Shown: positions 33,452 to 42,047 of the stretch, in pieces | Layout: every line of letters starts with the position of its first letter | Position numbering within the stretch: position 1 is the stretch's first letter | NCBI GenBank assembly: GCA_021739635.1 | Contig: JAIPBH010000002.1 | Coordinates: forward strand, 186,001-250,000 | DNA length: 64,000 nt | Reading direction: 5' to 3' | Source: Flavobacteriaceae bacterium | Lineage (GTDB): Bacteria > Bacteroidota > Bacteroidia > Flavobacteriales > Flavobacteriaceae | The notes under the pieces: model-generated | Database searches by the model: none | Told to the model about the DNA's origin: nothing | The model's input: only the letters and a program-made list of their open reading frames with translations | Made by a program: the position numbers and the translations under genes

Positions 33452-34141
33452 TTAATGAGTGTTTAATGTATCTGTACTAATCATCCCATCAATTAAGCGA
33501 ATGATGCGTTTGGCACGAGCCGCTACATCTTCTTCATGGGTTACTACGATAACCGTGTTTCCAGCTTTATGGATGTCTTCAAAAAGGTTTAAAATTTCTA
33601 AGGAAGTTTTTGAATCTAAATTTCCGGTAGGTTCATCAGCCAAAATAATAGAAGGTTTGTTAACTAAAGCTCTACCAACAGCCACACGTTGTCTTTGTCC
33701 GCCTGATAGTTGATTGGGTTTGTGATCCATTCTATCTTCTAAACCTACACTTATGAGTACTTCTTCTGCACGTTTATTACGTTCGCTTTTTGATATACCT
33801 GCATACACCATAGGTAATGCTACATTATCTAAAGCAGTGGTTCTTGGCAATAAATTAAATGTTTGAAACACAAAACCTATTTCTGTATTTCTAATATCGG
33901 CTAATTCATCATCAGACATTTTACTTACATCTTTGCCGTTTAGCACATAAGTGCCATCTGTAGGCGTATCTAAACAGCCAATAATATTCATTAGTGTAGA
34001 TTTCCCTGAACCCGAAGGTCCCATGATGGCTACATATTCACCTCGTTCAATATCTAAATCAATGCCTTTTAATACGTGAACTATTTCCTGACCTAATTTA
34101 AAGTCGCGAATGATGTTTCTAATTTTAATAACGTTACTCAT
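33452..34141 (-). CDS. ABC transporter ATP-binding protein, LolD/MacB type
   Basis: A 229-residue ATPase with Walker A GPSGSGKS (about residues 41-48), Q-loop VFQTFNLLP, signature [17 protein letters not shown], Walker [12 protein letters not shown] and H-loop [10 protein letters not shown]. The pattern [20 protein letters not shown] is that of the LolD/MacB/FtsE group, which energises lipoprotein release or MacA-MacB-type efflux. The membrane partner is not in the window. It lies 42 bases downstream of an O-methyltransferase-like gene. Confidence 0.9.
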   Translation of the reverse strand: MSNVIKIRNIIRDFKLGQEIVHVLKGIDLDIERGEYVAIMGPSGSGKSTLMNIIGCLDTPTDGTYVLNGKDVSKMSDDELADIRNTEIGFVFQTFNLLPRTTALDNVALPMVYAGISKSERNKRAEEVLISVGLEDRMDHKPNQLSGGQRQRVAVGRALVNKPSIILADEPTGNLDSKTSLEILNLFEDIHKAGNTVIVVTHEEDVAARAKRIIRLIDGMISTDTLNTH

Positions 34142-34183
34142 AAGAAGAATTCTATGTTATTTGACGCATATGTCTGAGAGTTG

Positions 34184-34957
34184 TTACACTCTTATAGTAA
34201 AATGTTCTTTAATTTGTTCGCTTCTAAAAAAGACAAAACCCCAATAAAAGGTATTTATGGTTACTGTAACTTTTGGATGTTGCTTTATAATTTCCCAAGC
34301 TTCAGTCATCTCTTTAGACCAGTAAATATCGTCAAAAATAAACAGAGAATCATTATGAATGGTTGGTAATAATGCGTTAAAGTATTGTAAGGTTGATTCT
34401 TTTTGATGATTCCCGTCGAAAAAAACCAAATCAAATGAGTTATTGTTTAAGGTTTTTAGCGCCTTTTGAAAATCAGCATTTACAAAATTTACGTTGCTTA
34501 CTTGATTTTTTAAAAAAATTGTTTTTGTAAAAGCTAATAGGTTAGGGCAGCCTTCAATGGTTGTGATATGAGATTTTGGATTGCCTAATTGCATGGCTTG
34601 TGTTGCAATTCCTAATGAGGTACCTAATTCAAGGATATTTTCATTTTTAAAGTAAGCTACTATTCTATAAATAAGTTTAGCTCTAAAGTGAGTAGTTCCT
34701 GCATATTTAGCCATTTTTGAAACGCAACGTATTTTAGAATTTATTTTTTGAGAACCACTTCCTAAATCGGTAACAGCTATTTGGGTTTTATTTTTTTTGA
34801 GTTCTTTTCTGTATTCAGATATGGTTTTGTAAGCTTGGTAATTTGTTTTATCATAAAAACATTTGGTAATCAAATCATAAACAAAAGGAGAATGCACGCC
34901 ATGTTGATTGGTGGATTTGTATAGAAATTTAAAATATTGAAAAATTTGATACCACAT
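34184..34957 (-). CDS. class I SAM-dependent methyltransferase
   Basis: This 257-residue protein has a Rossmann core with motif I ILELGTSLGIATQAMQLG (about residues 112-129), acidic motif II TIEGCPNLLAF, and FDLVFFDGNHQKESTLQYFN, typical of the O-methyltransferase/caffeoyl-CoA-type group. The N-terminal part (YQIFQYFKFLYKSTNQHGVHSPF) contains GVHSPFVYDL, a hallmark of a common Bacteroidota group. The substrate is unknown. Upstream is a repeat-filled gap. Confidence 0.85.
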   Translation of the reverse strand: MWYQIFQYFKFLYKSTNQHGVHSPFVYDLITKCFYDKTNYQAYKTISEYRKELKKNKTQIAVTDLGSGSQKINSKIRCVSKMAKYAGTTHFRAKLIYRIVAYFKNENILELGTSLGIATQAMQLGNPKSHITTIEGCPNLLAFTKTIFLKNQVSNVNFVNADFQKALKTLNNNSFDLVFFDGNHQKESTLQYFNALLPTIHNDSLFIFDDIYWSKEMTEAWEIIKQHPKVTVTINTFYWGFVFFRSEQIKEHFTIRV

Positions 34958-34962
34958 TTGGG

Positions 34963-35042
34963 GTTACAAAGTTATAAGGTTATAAGGTTACAAAGTTATA
35001 AGGTTAGAAAGTTATAAAGTTATGAGGTTATAAAGTTATAAC
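34963..35042. repeat. ten tandem octamers, GTTATAAG type
   Basis: Units GTTACAAA, GTTATAAG, GTTAGAAA, GTTATAAA and GTTATGAG follow in exact 8-base phase from 15 bases upstream of the methyltransferase start. All keep GTTA at the start, and variation is limited to the last four bases. The same unit occurs at 40957-41004. Confidence 0.92.
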
Positions 35043-35050
35043 TATAAAAT

Positions 35051-35074
35051 CCTTCGACTGCGCTCAGGATGACA
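35051..35074. repeat. dispersed repeat TTCGACTGCGCTCAG..TGACA
   Basis: CCTTCGACTGCGCTCAGGAT begins 8 bases after the octamer array. It is nearly identical to the copies at 32619 and 59677. Confidence 0.85.
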
Positions 35075-35151
35075 GCGTTCTTGATACAAAATATTTTGTT
35101 CCTCAATATTTCCATTAAACAGACAAGTTATGTTTTAAAGTTGAAAGTTTT

Positions 35152-35508
35152 CAGTGTTCAGTGTACAGTGTTCAGTGTTCAGTGTTCAGTGTACAGTGTT
35201 CAGTATTCAGTGTTCAGTGTACAGTTTACAGTATTCAGTGTTCAGTATTCAGTTTACAGTGTTCAGTATTCAGTGTACAGTTTACAGTGTTCAGTATTCA
35301 GTTTACAGTGTTCAGTGTTCAGTGTACAGTTTACAGTATTCAGTGTTCAGTATTCAGTTTACAGTGTTCAGTGTTCAGTGTACAGTATTCAGTGTACAGT
35401 ATTCAGTTTACAGTGTTCAGTGTTCAGTGTACAGTATTCAGTTTATAGTTTACAGTATTCATTATTAATTATTCATTGTTAATTATCCATTGTTAATTGT
35501 TAATTATC
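35152..35508. repeat. large two-part array of degenerate 7-base tandem units
   Basis: About 51 heptamers run in one unbroken phase. The first 44 are CAGTGTT, CAGTGTA, CAGTATT and CAGTTTA, so CAGT is almost fixed and two of the last three bases switch. The last seven are CATTGTT, AATTATC and AATTGTT types, and the array runs into the stop codon of the ABC-F gene (35500-35502). Read on the minus strand the order is ATTAACA-type then ACTGAAC-type, the same as at 26552-26775. Confidence 0.93.
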
Positions 35509-37371
35509 AAGTTTTGATGAGAGTTCAAACCAGCGTTCTTCTTTGGCTTCTATGTCATCAATAAGTTTTTGTAAGGTTTCGGATAGTTTAAAAATAGCGT
35601 CTTGTGAAAGTTCTGGATTGTTGAATTTATTCTCAAGTTCTTTTTTGTCAAAAGCCAGAGATTTTAACTTGCTTTCAATGTTTTTAAGTTCTTTTTCTTC
35701 ATTGTAGGATAGCTTATTTGTCTCCGTTTTTTTCCAAGAACTTTTCTCTTTTTTGTCATCAGATGTTTCAGTAATGGCTGGCTGGCTGTCATCATACACT
35801 CTAAAATCGGTATAATTTCCAGGGAAATCTTCAATAACACCTTCACCTCTAAACACAAATAAATGGTCTACTACTTTATCCATAAAATAACGGTCATGCG
35901 ATACTACAATTACACAACCCGGAAAATCTAACAAGAAGCTTTCAAGTACATTAAGCGTTACAATATCTAGATCGTTGGTAGGTTCATCAAGAATTAAAAA
36001 ATTAGGATTTTGAATTAAAACTGTACATAAATACAAGCGTTTGCGTTCGCCACCACTTAGTTTTTCAACAAAATCGTATTGCTTTTTTCTACTGAAAAGA
36101 AACCGCTCTAAAAGTTGTTGAGCACTTATTTGTTTGCCCTTTTTTAGCGGAATGTAATCACCAAATTCACGAATCACATCAATCACTTTTTGATCTGGCT
36201 TTATGGTGATACCATTTTGAGTATAGTAACCAAACTTAACAGTTTCACCAATAACCACTTTTCCAGCATCTGGTTTGGTGGTTTGCGTTAAAAGATTTAA
36301 AAAGGTGGTTTTGCCAGTACCATTTTTTCCAATAATTCCGGTGCGTTCTCCGTTTTTAAACAAGTATTCAAAACCATTAAGTATGATTTTATCTTTAAAA
36401 GATTTTGACACTTTGTGAAACTCTGCTACTTTGCTTCCTAAACGTTCCATGTTAAGTTCTAACTGCACTTCATGGTCGTTTCGGCGTTGACTTGCGCGAT
36501 GTTTAATATCGTGAAAATCATCAATTCTCGATTTAGATTTTGTGGTACGAGCTTTGGGTTGACGGCGCATCCACTCTAACTCTTTTTTAAAAAGTTGTTT
36601 GGCTTTGCCGGTTTCTACTTCGGTTTGCTCTATTCTGGCTTCGCGTTTTTCTAGGTAATATGAATAGTTGCCTTTATAGGTGTAAAGTTGGCCTTCATCT
36701 AATTCAATAATCTCGTTGCAGACACGTTCTAAAAAATAGCGGTCATGCGTTACCATAAACAAGGTGATATTTTCTTTGGCAAAAAAAGCTTCTAACCATT
36801 CAATCATTTCTAAATCTAAATGGTTCGTAGGTTCATCAAGAATTAATAAATCAGGTTTGTTTATTAGGGCATTAGCTAATGACAATCTCTTTTTTTGACC
36901 ACCAGAAAGGGTACTTACTTTCTGGCTTAAGTCCTCTAGTTTTAGTTTGAAAAGAATTTGTTTGTATTGAGTTTCAAAATCCCAAGCCTGATGCTGTTCC
37001 ATAGCTTCAAAAGCTTTCTGGTAAGCATCTTCATCTTCAGGATTTAAAAGCGCATGTTCATAATCTAAAATGACTTTTAAAATAGGATTATCACTGGCAA
37101 AAATGGTTTCTTCAATGGTTAATGATGCATCCAGTTTTGGGTCTTGCGGTAAAAACGATACGGCAATCCCTTTTCGGTATGTAATACTTCCAGAATCCGG
37201 TTCGTCATCACCAGCAATAATATTTAATATGGATGTTTTACCCGTTCCATTTTTAGCCACAAAGGCAATTTTTTCATCTTTATGAATGCTAAACGAGATG
37301 TTTTCAAACAGTGTTAGCTCTCCATAAGATTTCGATATATTTTCAACAGTTAAATAATTCAAAAGCGTCAT
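35500..37371 (-). CDS. ABC-F family ATPase (Uup-like)
   Basis: A 623-residue soluble protein with two ATP-binding domains: Walker A FVAKNGTGKTS and IGKNGTGKTTF, signatures STLSGGQKKRL and EKLSGGERKRL, and Walker B motifs LLILDEPTNHLD and FLILDEPTNDLD. A C-terminal coiled coil (NEEKELKNIESKLKSLAF..., about 550-620) places it near Uup. ABC-F proteins act on the ribosome; Uup has also been tied to DNA/replication. I chose the ATG at 37371 over a TTG three codons earlier. Its 3' end merges with the heptamer array. Confidence 0.92.
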   Translation of the reverse strand: MTLLNYLTVENISKSYGELTLFENISFSIHKDEKIAFVAKNGTGKTSILNIIAGDDEPDSGSITYRKGIAVSFLPQDPKLDASLTIEETIFASDNPILKVILDYEHALLNPEDEDAYQKAFEAMEQHQAWDFETQYKQILFKLKLEDLSQKVSTLSGGQKKRLSLANALINKPDLLILDEPTNHLDLEMIEWLEAFFAKENITLFMVTHDRYFLERVCNEIIELDEGQLYTYKGNYSYYLEKREARIEQTEVETGKAKQLFKKELEWMRRQPKARTTKSKSRIDDFHDIKHRASQRRNDHEVQLELNMERLGSKVAEFHKVSKSFKDKIILNGFEYLFKNGERTGIIGKNGTGKTTFLNLLTQTTKPDAGKVVIGETVKFGYYTQNGITIKPDQKVIDVIREFGDYIPLKKGKQISAQQLLERFLFSRKKQYDFVEKLSGGERKRLYLCTVLIQNPNFLILDEPTNDLDIVTLNVLESFLLDFPGCVIVVSHDRYFMDKVVDHLFVFRGEGVIEDFPGNYTDFRVYDDSQPAITETSDDKKEKSSWKKTETNKLSYNEEKELKNIESKLKSLAFDKKELENKFNNPELSQDAIFKLSETLQKLIDDIEAKEERWFELSSKLDN

Positions 37372-37437
37372 TTTTTGCAAAGAACGTACAAATTACCAAA
37401 ATTTGCTACATTAGTTTTTATATTCCTATTGAAAGGT

Positions 37438-37445
37438 TATATTTG
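37438..37445 (+). promoter_or_regulatory. candidate -7 box (TATATTTG) of the polysaccharide locus
   Basis: TATATTTG lies 22 bases upstream of the Wza-like gene, a typical distance. The -33 region (TTAGTTTT) is a weak match to TTTG. Confidence 0.38.
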
Positions 37446-37466
37446 CTCATAAACTATGAGTCTGTA

Positions 37467-38261
37467 ATGAAACAATTGATCTTATTTATATGTTTGGCAA
37501 TCAGTATATTCTTATCTTCATGTATCACTAATAAAGATATTGTTTATCTGCAAGACAAAGGAACCGTTGTTAATGATTCTTTATTAATTAAGGAAACATC
37601 TAAACCTTACCGAGTTCAAGTTAATGATATATTAAGTATTAAAGTAAAAGCTTTAGATGCAGAATTAACCGCTATATTTAATCCAGTAGAAACTTCAGGA
37701 AATTCCTCTTCTCAAGGAGGCGCTCAACTTTATTTTAATGGGTTTACTGTAGATTTACATGGAGCTATTAAGTTTCCTATTTTAGGAGAGATTAATGTGC
37801 TAGGTTTTACAATTCAAGACATAGAAAACAAAGTTAAAACAGAACTTTTAAAACAGTATTTTAAAGATACTGCTGAACTTTTTGTTACAGTAAAACTTGC
37901 CGGATTAAGATATACTACTATAGGCGAAGTTGGTACAGGTGTATTTACTCTTTATCAAGACCGAGTGAATATCATTGAAGCCTTGGCAAATGCTGGTGAT
38001 ATTAAAAGTACAGGAGATAGAACCGATGTTTTGGTTATTAGACAATACCCACAAGGCCAAAAAATTCATCATATAGACTTGACTGATTTAGCCGCTATGC
38101 AATCGCCGTTTTACTATATTCAGCCAAATGATATGATTTTAGTAAAACCTTTAAAACGTAAAGTCTTAGGTGCAGGTGAAACGGCTACTCAAAATTTAAC
38201 CACCATTGCATCCATTTTATCGGTACTTGTCACTACCTATTTTTTAACTAAAAATCTTTAA
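37467..38261 (+). CDS. polysaccharide export lipoprotein, Wza-like
   Basis: This 264-residue outer-membrane lipoprotein has a type II signal (IFLSSC, Cys 19). After VYLQDKG comes a Poly_export domain (YRVQVNDILSIKV, LHGAIKFPILGEINVLGFT) and a SLBB-like part (VTVKLAGLRYTTIGEVGTG, about 150-168). It ends with a hydrophobic helix (LTTIASILSVLVTTYFL), which in Bacteroidota often replaces the Wza membrane helix. I chose the ATG at 37467 because the signal peptide begins there. It pairs with the Wzc-type kinase, 9 bases downstream. Confidence 0.92.
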   Translation: MKQLILFICLAISIFLSSCITNKDIVYLQDKGTVVNDSLLIKETSKPYRVQVNDILSIKVKALDAELTAIFNPVETSGNSSSQGGAQLYFNGFTVDLHGAIKFPILGEINVLGFTIQDIENKVKTELLKQYFKDTAELFVTVKLAGLRYTTIGEVGTGVFTLYQDRVNIIEALANAGDIKSTGDRTDVLVIRQYPQGQKIHHIDLTDLAAMQSPFYYIQPNDMILVKPLKRKVLGAGETATQNLTTIASILSVLVTTYFLTKNL

Positions 38262-38270
38262 TGTTTTGTT

Positions 38271-40748
38271 ATGATTGAAGAATTTGAAGTTTCTGAAACC
38301 TCTGCTAGTAGTTTTGATATAAAAAAGTTTTTATTCAGGGCTTTAAGCTATTGGAAGTTTTTTTTATTACTGTTGGCCATTGGTGTTTTTTATGTATATC
38401 AAAAAAATATTAGAGAAGAGTTTTCTTATCGATTAAGTACCAAAATTTCTATAGAAGATGATAGTAATCCGTTATTTACTTCTAACGCTAGCTTAACATT
38501 TAATTGGGGCGGAGTTACGGCTAAAGTGCAAACTATGATTGTGACTTTGCAATCGCGTTCTCATCATGAAAAGGTAGTAGATCGGCTTGAGTATTATAAA
38601 AGTTACTTAAAACAAGGACGTTTTAGAAAACAAGATATTTATAAAGCAGCTCCTTTTAGGTTTGAACATGATTATCATTATGGTCAGCTTATTAATACAC
38701 CTATAAAAATCACCTTTTTAGATGCCAATTCATTTGAATTAGAAGTAGAATTTGCCAGCAGTGAAGCAGCTGTTCAAAATTATATCACTAAGGAATTATC
38801 AAGAGTGGATGTAAGTAACGGGGTTTACAAAAAGGCCTTTAAGTTTGGAGACCCTATAGAACTTCCTTTTTTGAAAGGTGTTATTAACCTTGTTGAAAAT
38901 AGAAAAGCTATTAAAGGAGATCAATATTTCATTCTTTTTAGTGACTTTGATGGTGTAGTTTCAAGTTATCAAGGACGGACAAGTATTTCAAACACCAACA
39001 ATTCGCCTATACTAGATATTTCTTTAATTGATAAGAATACCGAAAAAATTGTTGATTATTTAAATACCTTAGTATTGGTATTAAGTGAAGATCAACTTCA
39101 ACGAAAAAATCAATATGCTACCAATGCCATTGCCTTTATTGACCAACAAATCTCTAGAGTTAAAAATGATTTATCTGAAAATGCTGAAGCGTTAAATGAT
39201 TACAGAAAGAAAAATAAAATATATAGTTTAGATGAAGAAAGTACTGCTTTAAATGAGAAACTTATCAAACTTGATGCCGACAAAGAAGCCATAGACCGGC
39301 AATTAAATTATTATTCTAATCTTAAGAATTATTTATTAACCAGTAACACCTTTACAGAGATTCCTGCACCTTCTATCGCAGGTATTGGAGATGCAAACAT
39401 TTTAAATAATGTGTCTAAAATCAATGACTTGTCTGTTCAAAAATCAAAATTGCAATATTCTGTTAGAAGCGATGCGTCGGTTTTTAATGACTTAAACAGG
39501 CAAATTGAAGGCTTAAAAAATGTGTTGATTGAAAACATTAATGCCGCAACAAATGGTTTAAAAAGAGAATTGCAAAATGTAAATAGCAATTTAAGTCGTG
39601 TCGAGTCGCAATTTAGTAAGTTACCTGAAGACCAACAACAACTCATTACCATAGAACGTCAATATACATTAAGTGAACAAACGTATAATGTGTTTTTAGC
39701 CAAACGAGGCGAAGCAGAAATTATTAAAGCCTCCAACGTATCAGATATTTTAATTGTTGATTCCGCTAAAAATACAGGAGCTACCGTTTTGGGTAGAAAT
39801 TTAAATATTAGGTATGTCTTTGCTTTTTTTGTGGCTTTATTACTCCCCATATTATTAGCCTTTATTTTAACCTTTTTAGATAATAGCATTCATAGCCCCA
39901 TGGATGTTGAAAAGCTTACCTCGATTCCTATATTGGGAGTGATTGGGAAAAACACATTGGATAATAATTTAGTGGTTCATAGAAAACCAAAATCTGCCGT
40001 ATCAGAAGCCTTTAGAGCTATTCGCTCTAACTTGCAATACTATTACAAAACTCAAGATTTTGAAGGCGCTAAAACATTACTTATAACCTCTTCAGTTGGT
40101 GGAGAAGGAAAAACGTTTTGTTCTATTAATGTCGCGTCCGTTTTTGCTTTAAGCGGTAAAAAAACCATTTTGGTTGGGTTAGATTTAAGAAAACCTAAAA
40201 TATTTGGAGATTTTGGTATTCAGAATGATATAGGAGTTGTTAATTATTTAATAGGGCAAGAATCATTAAAGGGAGTCATTCAAAAAACAGAAATTAAACA
40301 TTTAGATGTTATTACCTCTGGGCCCGTTCCACCAAATCCATCTGAATTGCTTATTAATGAAAAGTTAGGAGACCTTATAGGTATTTTAAAGGCGGAGTAC
40401 GACTATATTATTTTAGATAGTCCGCCAGTAGGTTTGGTAGCAGATGCTTTAGAACTTTTAGAATACGTTGATGCTACCTTATATGTTATTAGGCAAGATT
40501 ACACCAAAAAGCAGATGCTTAATTTTATTAATGAAAAATATAAAACTAAGCAAATTAAAAACATTAGCTTGGTTTATAATGGTTATGATCAAAAAGCAAA
40601 ATATGGTTATGGCTATGGCTATGGCTACGGCTATGGCTATGGTTATGGTAATTATGCCAACGGCTATCATGAAGAAGATGCTAAATACAAAGGATTTTTA
40701 AATCGTATGAAATCTTACTTAGGGCTTCCATACTCTAAAAAAACATAA
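38271..40748 (+). CDS. polysaccharide co-polymerase / BY-type tyrosine autokinase (Wzc-like)
   Basis: An 825-residue inner-membrane protein. One helix (about residues 27-47) precedes a periplasmic Wzz domain with coiled coils (about 285-465); a second helix (about 507-530) precedes the cytoplasmic BY-kinase. Walker A is SSVGGEGKTFCSIN (about 606-619), A' is ILVGLDLRKPK and B is YIILDSPPVG. The C-terminus has a run of about eight Tyr-Gly pairs (about 778-793) and further Tyr residues, the autophosphorylation cluster. It regulates polymer length and export. No cognate tyrosine phosphatase gene is in the window. Confidence 0.93.
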   Translation: MIEEFEVSETSASSFDIKKFLFRALSYWKFFLLLLAIGVFYVYQKNIREEFSYRLSTKISIEDDSNPLFTSNASLTFNWGGVTAKVQTMIVTLQSRSHHEKVVDRLEYYKSYLKQGRFRKQDIYKAAPFRFEHDYHYGQLINTPIKITFLDANSFELEVEFASSEAAVQNYITKELSRVDVSNGVYKKAFKFGDPIELPFLKGVINLVENRKAIKGDQYFILFSDFDGVVSSYQGRTSISNTNNSPILDISLIDKNTEKIVDYLNTLVLVLSEDQLQRKNQYATNAIAFIDQQISRVKNDLSENAEALNDYRKKNKIYSLDEESTALNEKLIKLDADKEAIDRQLNYYSNLKNYLLTSNTFTEIPAPSIAGIGDANILNNVSKINDLSVQKSKLQYSVRSDASVFNDLNRQIEGLKNVLIENINAATNGLKRELQNVNSNLSRVESQFSKLPEDQQQLITIERQYTLSEQTYNVFLAKRGEAEIIKASNVSDILIVDSAKNTGATVLGRNLNIRYVFAFFVALLLPILLAFILTFLDNSIHSPMDVEKLTSIPILGVIGKNTLDNNLVVHRKPKSAVSEAFRAIRSNLQYYYKTQDFEGAKTLLITSSVGGEGKTFCSINVASVFALSGKKTILVGLDLRKPKIFGDFGIQNDIGVVNYLIGQESLKGVIQKTEIKHLDVITSGPVPPNPSELLINEKLGDLIGILKAEYDYIILDSPPVGLVADALELLEYVDATLYVIRQDYTKKQMLNFINEKYKTKQIKNISLVYNGYDQKAKYGYGYGYGYGYGYGYGNYANGYHEEDAKYKGFLNRMKSYLGLPYSKKT
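40602..40649 (+). repeat. hexanucleotide repeat encoding the Tyr-Gly tail
   Basis: Eight units of TATGGC/TATGGT/TACGGC run in frame within the Wzc-like gene. Slippage here would add or remove Tyr-Gly pairs without breaking the frame. Confidence 0.9.
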
Positions 40749-41095
40749 CCTTTAGACTTTTAAAGACTGCTTTCTTAAACAGCATAGTTATTTTAATAGA
40801 TAGGATGTTTAAAACATGCTGATTTTGTAATATTTGGCTGAATTTGTTGTTTTTGATAAAATTTATCATATCTGTAATTTTAACAATCTAACGCATTAAG
40901 TCGCTTTATCTACTTAGTATCTACGGAGTATCTACGAGGGAACCTGCTTTTTAAGAGTTATGAGGTAATAAGGTTATAAGGTTAAGAGGTTATGAGGTTA
41001 TAATGGATTAACGATTTATGATTAACGATTTTTGATTAGGCAAACATGATTAAAATATGTTAATTTGTAATTTAAATAATTAAAGCATTTCAAGA
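40749..41095. other. 347-base gene-free stretch before the exporter gene
   Basis: It holds three tandem 11-base units (TATCTACTTAG, TATCTACGGAG, TATCTACGAGG; 40907-40939) and the octamer/heptamer array below. The last 50 bases are AT-rich and may include the exporter promoter, but no clear -33/-7 pair is seen. Confidence 0.6.
40957..41041. repeat. octamer array followed by heptamer array
   Basis: Six octamers (GTTATGAG, GTAATAAG, GTTATAAG type; 40957-41004) use the same unit as 34963-35042. After two bases come five heptamers (ATTAACG, ATTTATG, ATTAACG, ATTTTTG, ATTAGGC; 41007-41041). Confidence 0.85.
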
Positions 41096-41992
41096 TTGAA
41101 TACAGTGTTAGAAGATAAGGATTGGCTTTATGCAATCTCTCCAAAAAAGAAAGCTATAGACTTAAATTTTGGTGAAATTTGGCGTTACAGGGATTTACTG
41201 TTTTTGTTTGTAAAGAGAGATGTTATCACGCTTTACAAACAGACTATTTTAGGACCTCTGTGGTATTTTATTCAACCCTTGTTTACATCCGTTATTTTTA
41301 CTTTGGTCTTTAATAATATAGCCGATATTGATACAGGTAATGGCATTCCTCCATTTTTATTTAACCTAGCAGGTATTAGTGCCTGGAACTATTTTAGTGC
41401 CTGTTTAAATGGAACTAGCGATACCTTTAAGCAAAATCAAGGTATTTTTGGAAAAGTTTATTTTCCAAGAATTATTATGCCTATGTCAACAGTGCTATCT
41501 AATTTGATTAAGTTTGGCATACAATTGCTAGTTTTTATTTGCTTTTATAGTTACTTCATTTTTTTTACCAATTTGGCTCATAATATCATTTTGACTATAT
41601 CTGTTTTATGGCTTCCTTTGGTTGTTTTAATCATGGCTTTGTTAGGATTGGGTTTTGGAATGATTATCTCATCCATGACGACTAAATATAGAGATTTAAG
41701 TTTTTTAGTAACTTTTGGGGTACAACTTCTAATGTATGGGTCTGCCGTAATGTATCCTATAACCTTAATACAAGAAAAAGTAGCAAATGGAATTTTACCA
41801 GGTTGGGTAGGTTTTTTGATAGAATATAATCCTATGACGACTGTTATAGAATTATTTAGGCACATGGTACTAGGAGTTGGCGTTTTTTCATTTTTTAAAT
41901 TACTTTATGCATTTCTGTTTAGTATTATTGTTTTTTTATTAGGAATGATTGTTTTCAACAGAACAGAGAAACAATTTATTGATACAGTTTGA
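41096..41992 (+). CDS. ABC-2 type polysaccharide/polyol export permease (Wzm/TagG-like)
   Basis: A 298-residue inner-membrane permease with six hydrophobic helices. It has FGEIWRYRDLLFLFVKRDVI and YKQTILGPLWYFIQPL near the start, the family hallmark of TagG/Wzm proteins. With the Wzt-like ATPase it forms the exporter that moves undecaprenyl-linked polysaccharide across the inner membrane. The start is a TTG (MNTVLEDKDW); no ATG fits better. A small four-helix gene separates it from the ATPase. Confidence 0.92.
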   Translation: MNTVLEDKDWLYAISPKKKAIDLNFGEIWRYRDLLFLFVKRDVITLYKQTILGPLWYFIQPLFTSVIFTLVFNNIADIDTGNGIPPFLFNLAGISAWNYFSACLNGTSDTFKQNQGIFGKVYFPRIIMPMSTVLSNLIKFGIQLLVFICFYSYFIFFTNLAHNIILTISVLWLPLVVLIMALLGLGFGMIISSMTTKYRDLSFLVTFGVQLLMYGSAVMYPITLIQEKVANGILPGWVGFLIEYNPMTTVIELFRHMVLGVGVFSFFKLLYAFLFSIIVFLLGMIVFNRTEKQFIDTV

Positions 41993-41993
41993 T

Positions 41994-42028
41994 GGGTTAT
42001 GGGTTGTGAGTTATGGGTTGTGGTCTGT
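41994..42028. repeat. five tandem heptamers, GGGTTAT type
   Basis: GGGTTAT, GGGTTGT, GAGTTAT, GGGTTGT and GGTCTGT follow directly after the permease stop codon (TGA at 41990-41992). TTAT and TTGT units alternate. Confidence 0.8.
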
Positions 42029-42047
42029 TGAATTTGATTAGTTGTTT

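Larger units (their letters stand above)
34958..35499. other. 542-base gene-free stretch filled with tandem repeats
   Basis: It holds an octamer array, a dispersed repeat, about 80 bases of plain sequence and the large heptamer array. Open frames here (such as 35069-35482) are produced by the repeats, in three frames at once, and are not genes. No terminator hairpin is seen next to the ABC-F stop. Confidence 0.85.

Noticed and set aside
35069-35482. Overlapping open frames in all three plus-strand frames (VFSVQCSVFSVQ-type proteins)
   Set aside because: They are created by the 7-base units, which contain no stop in any frame. The products are pure repeat translations, and the region has no start context or conserved domain.
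40479-40670. Minus-strand frame opposite the Tyr-Gly repeat
   Set aside because: It is the antisense translation of the repeat inside the kinase gene, with Ile/Ala/Thr runs only.
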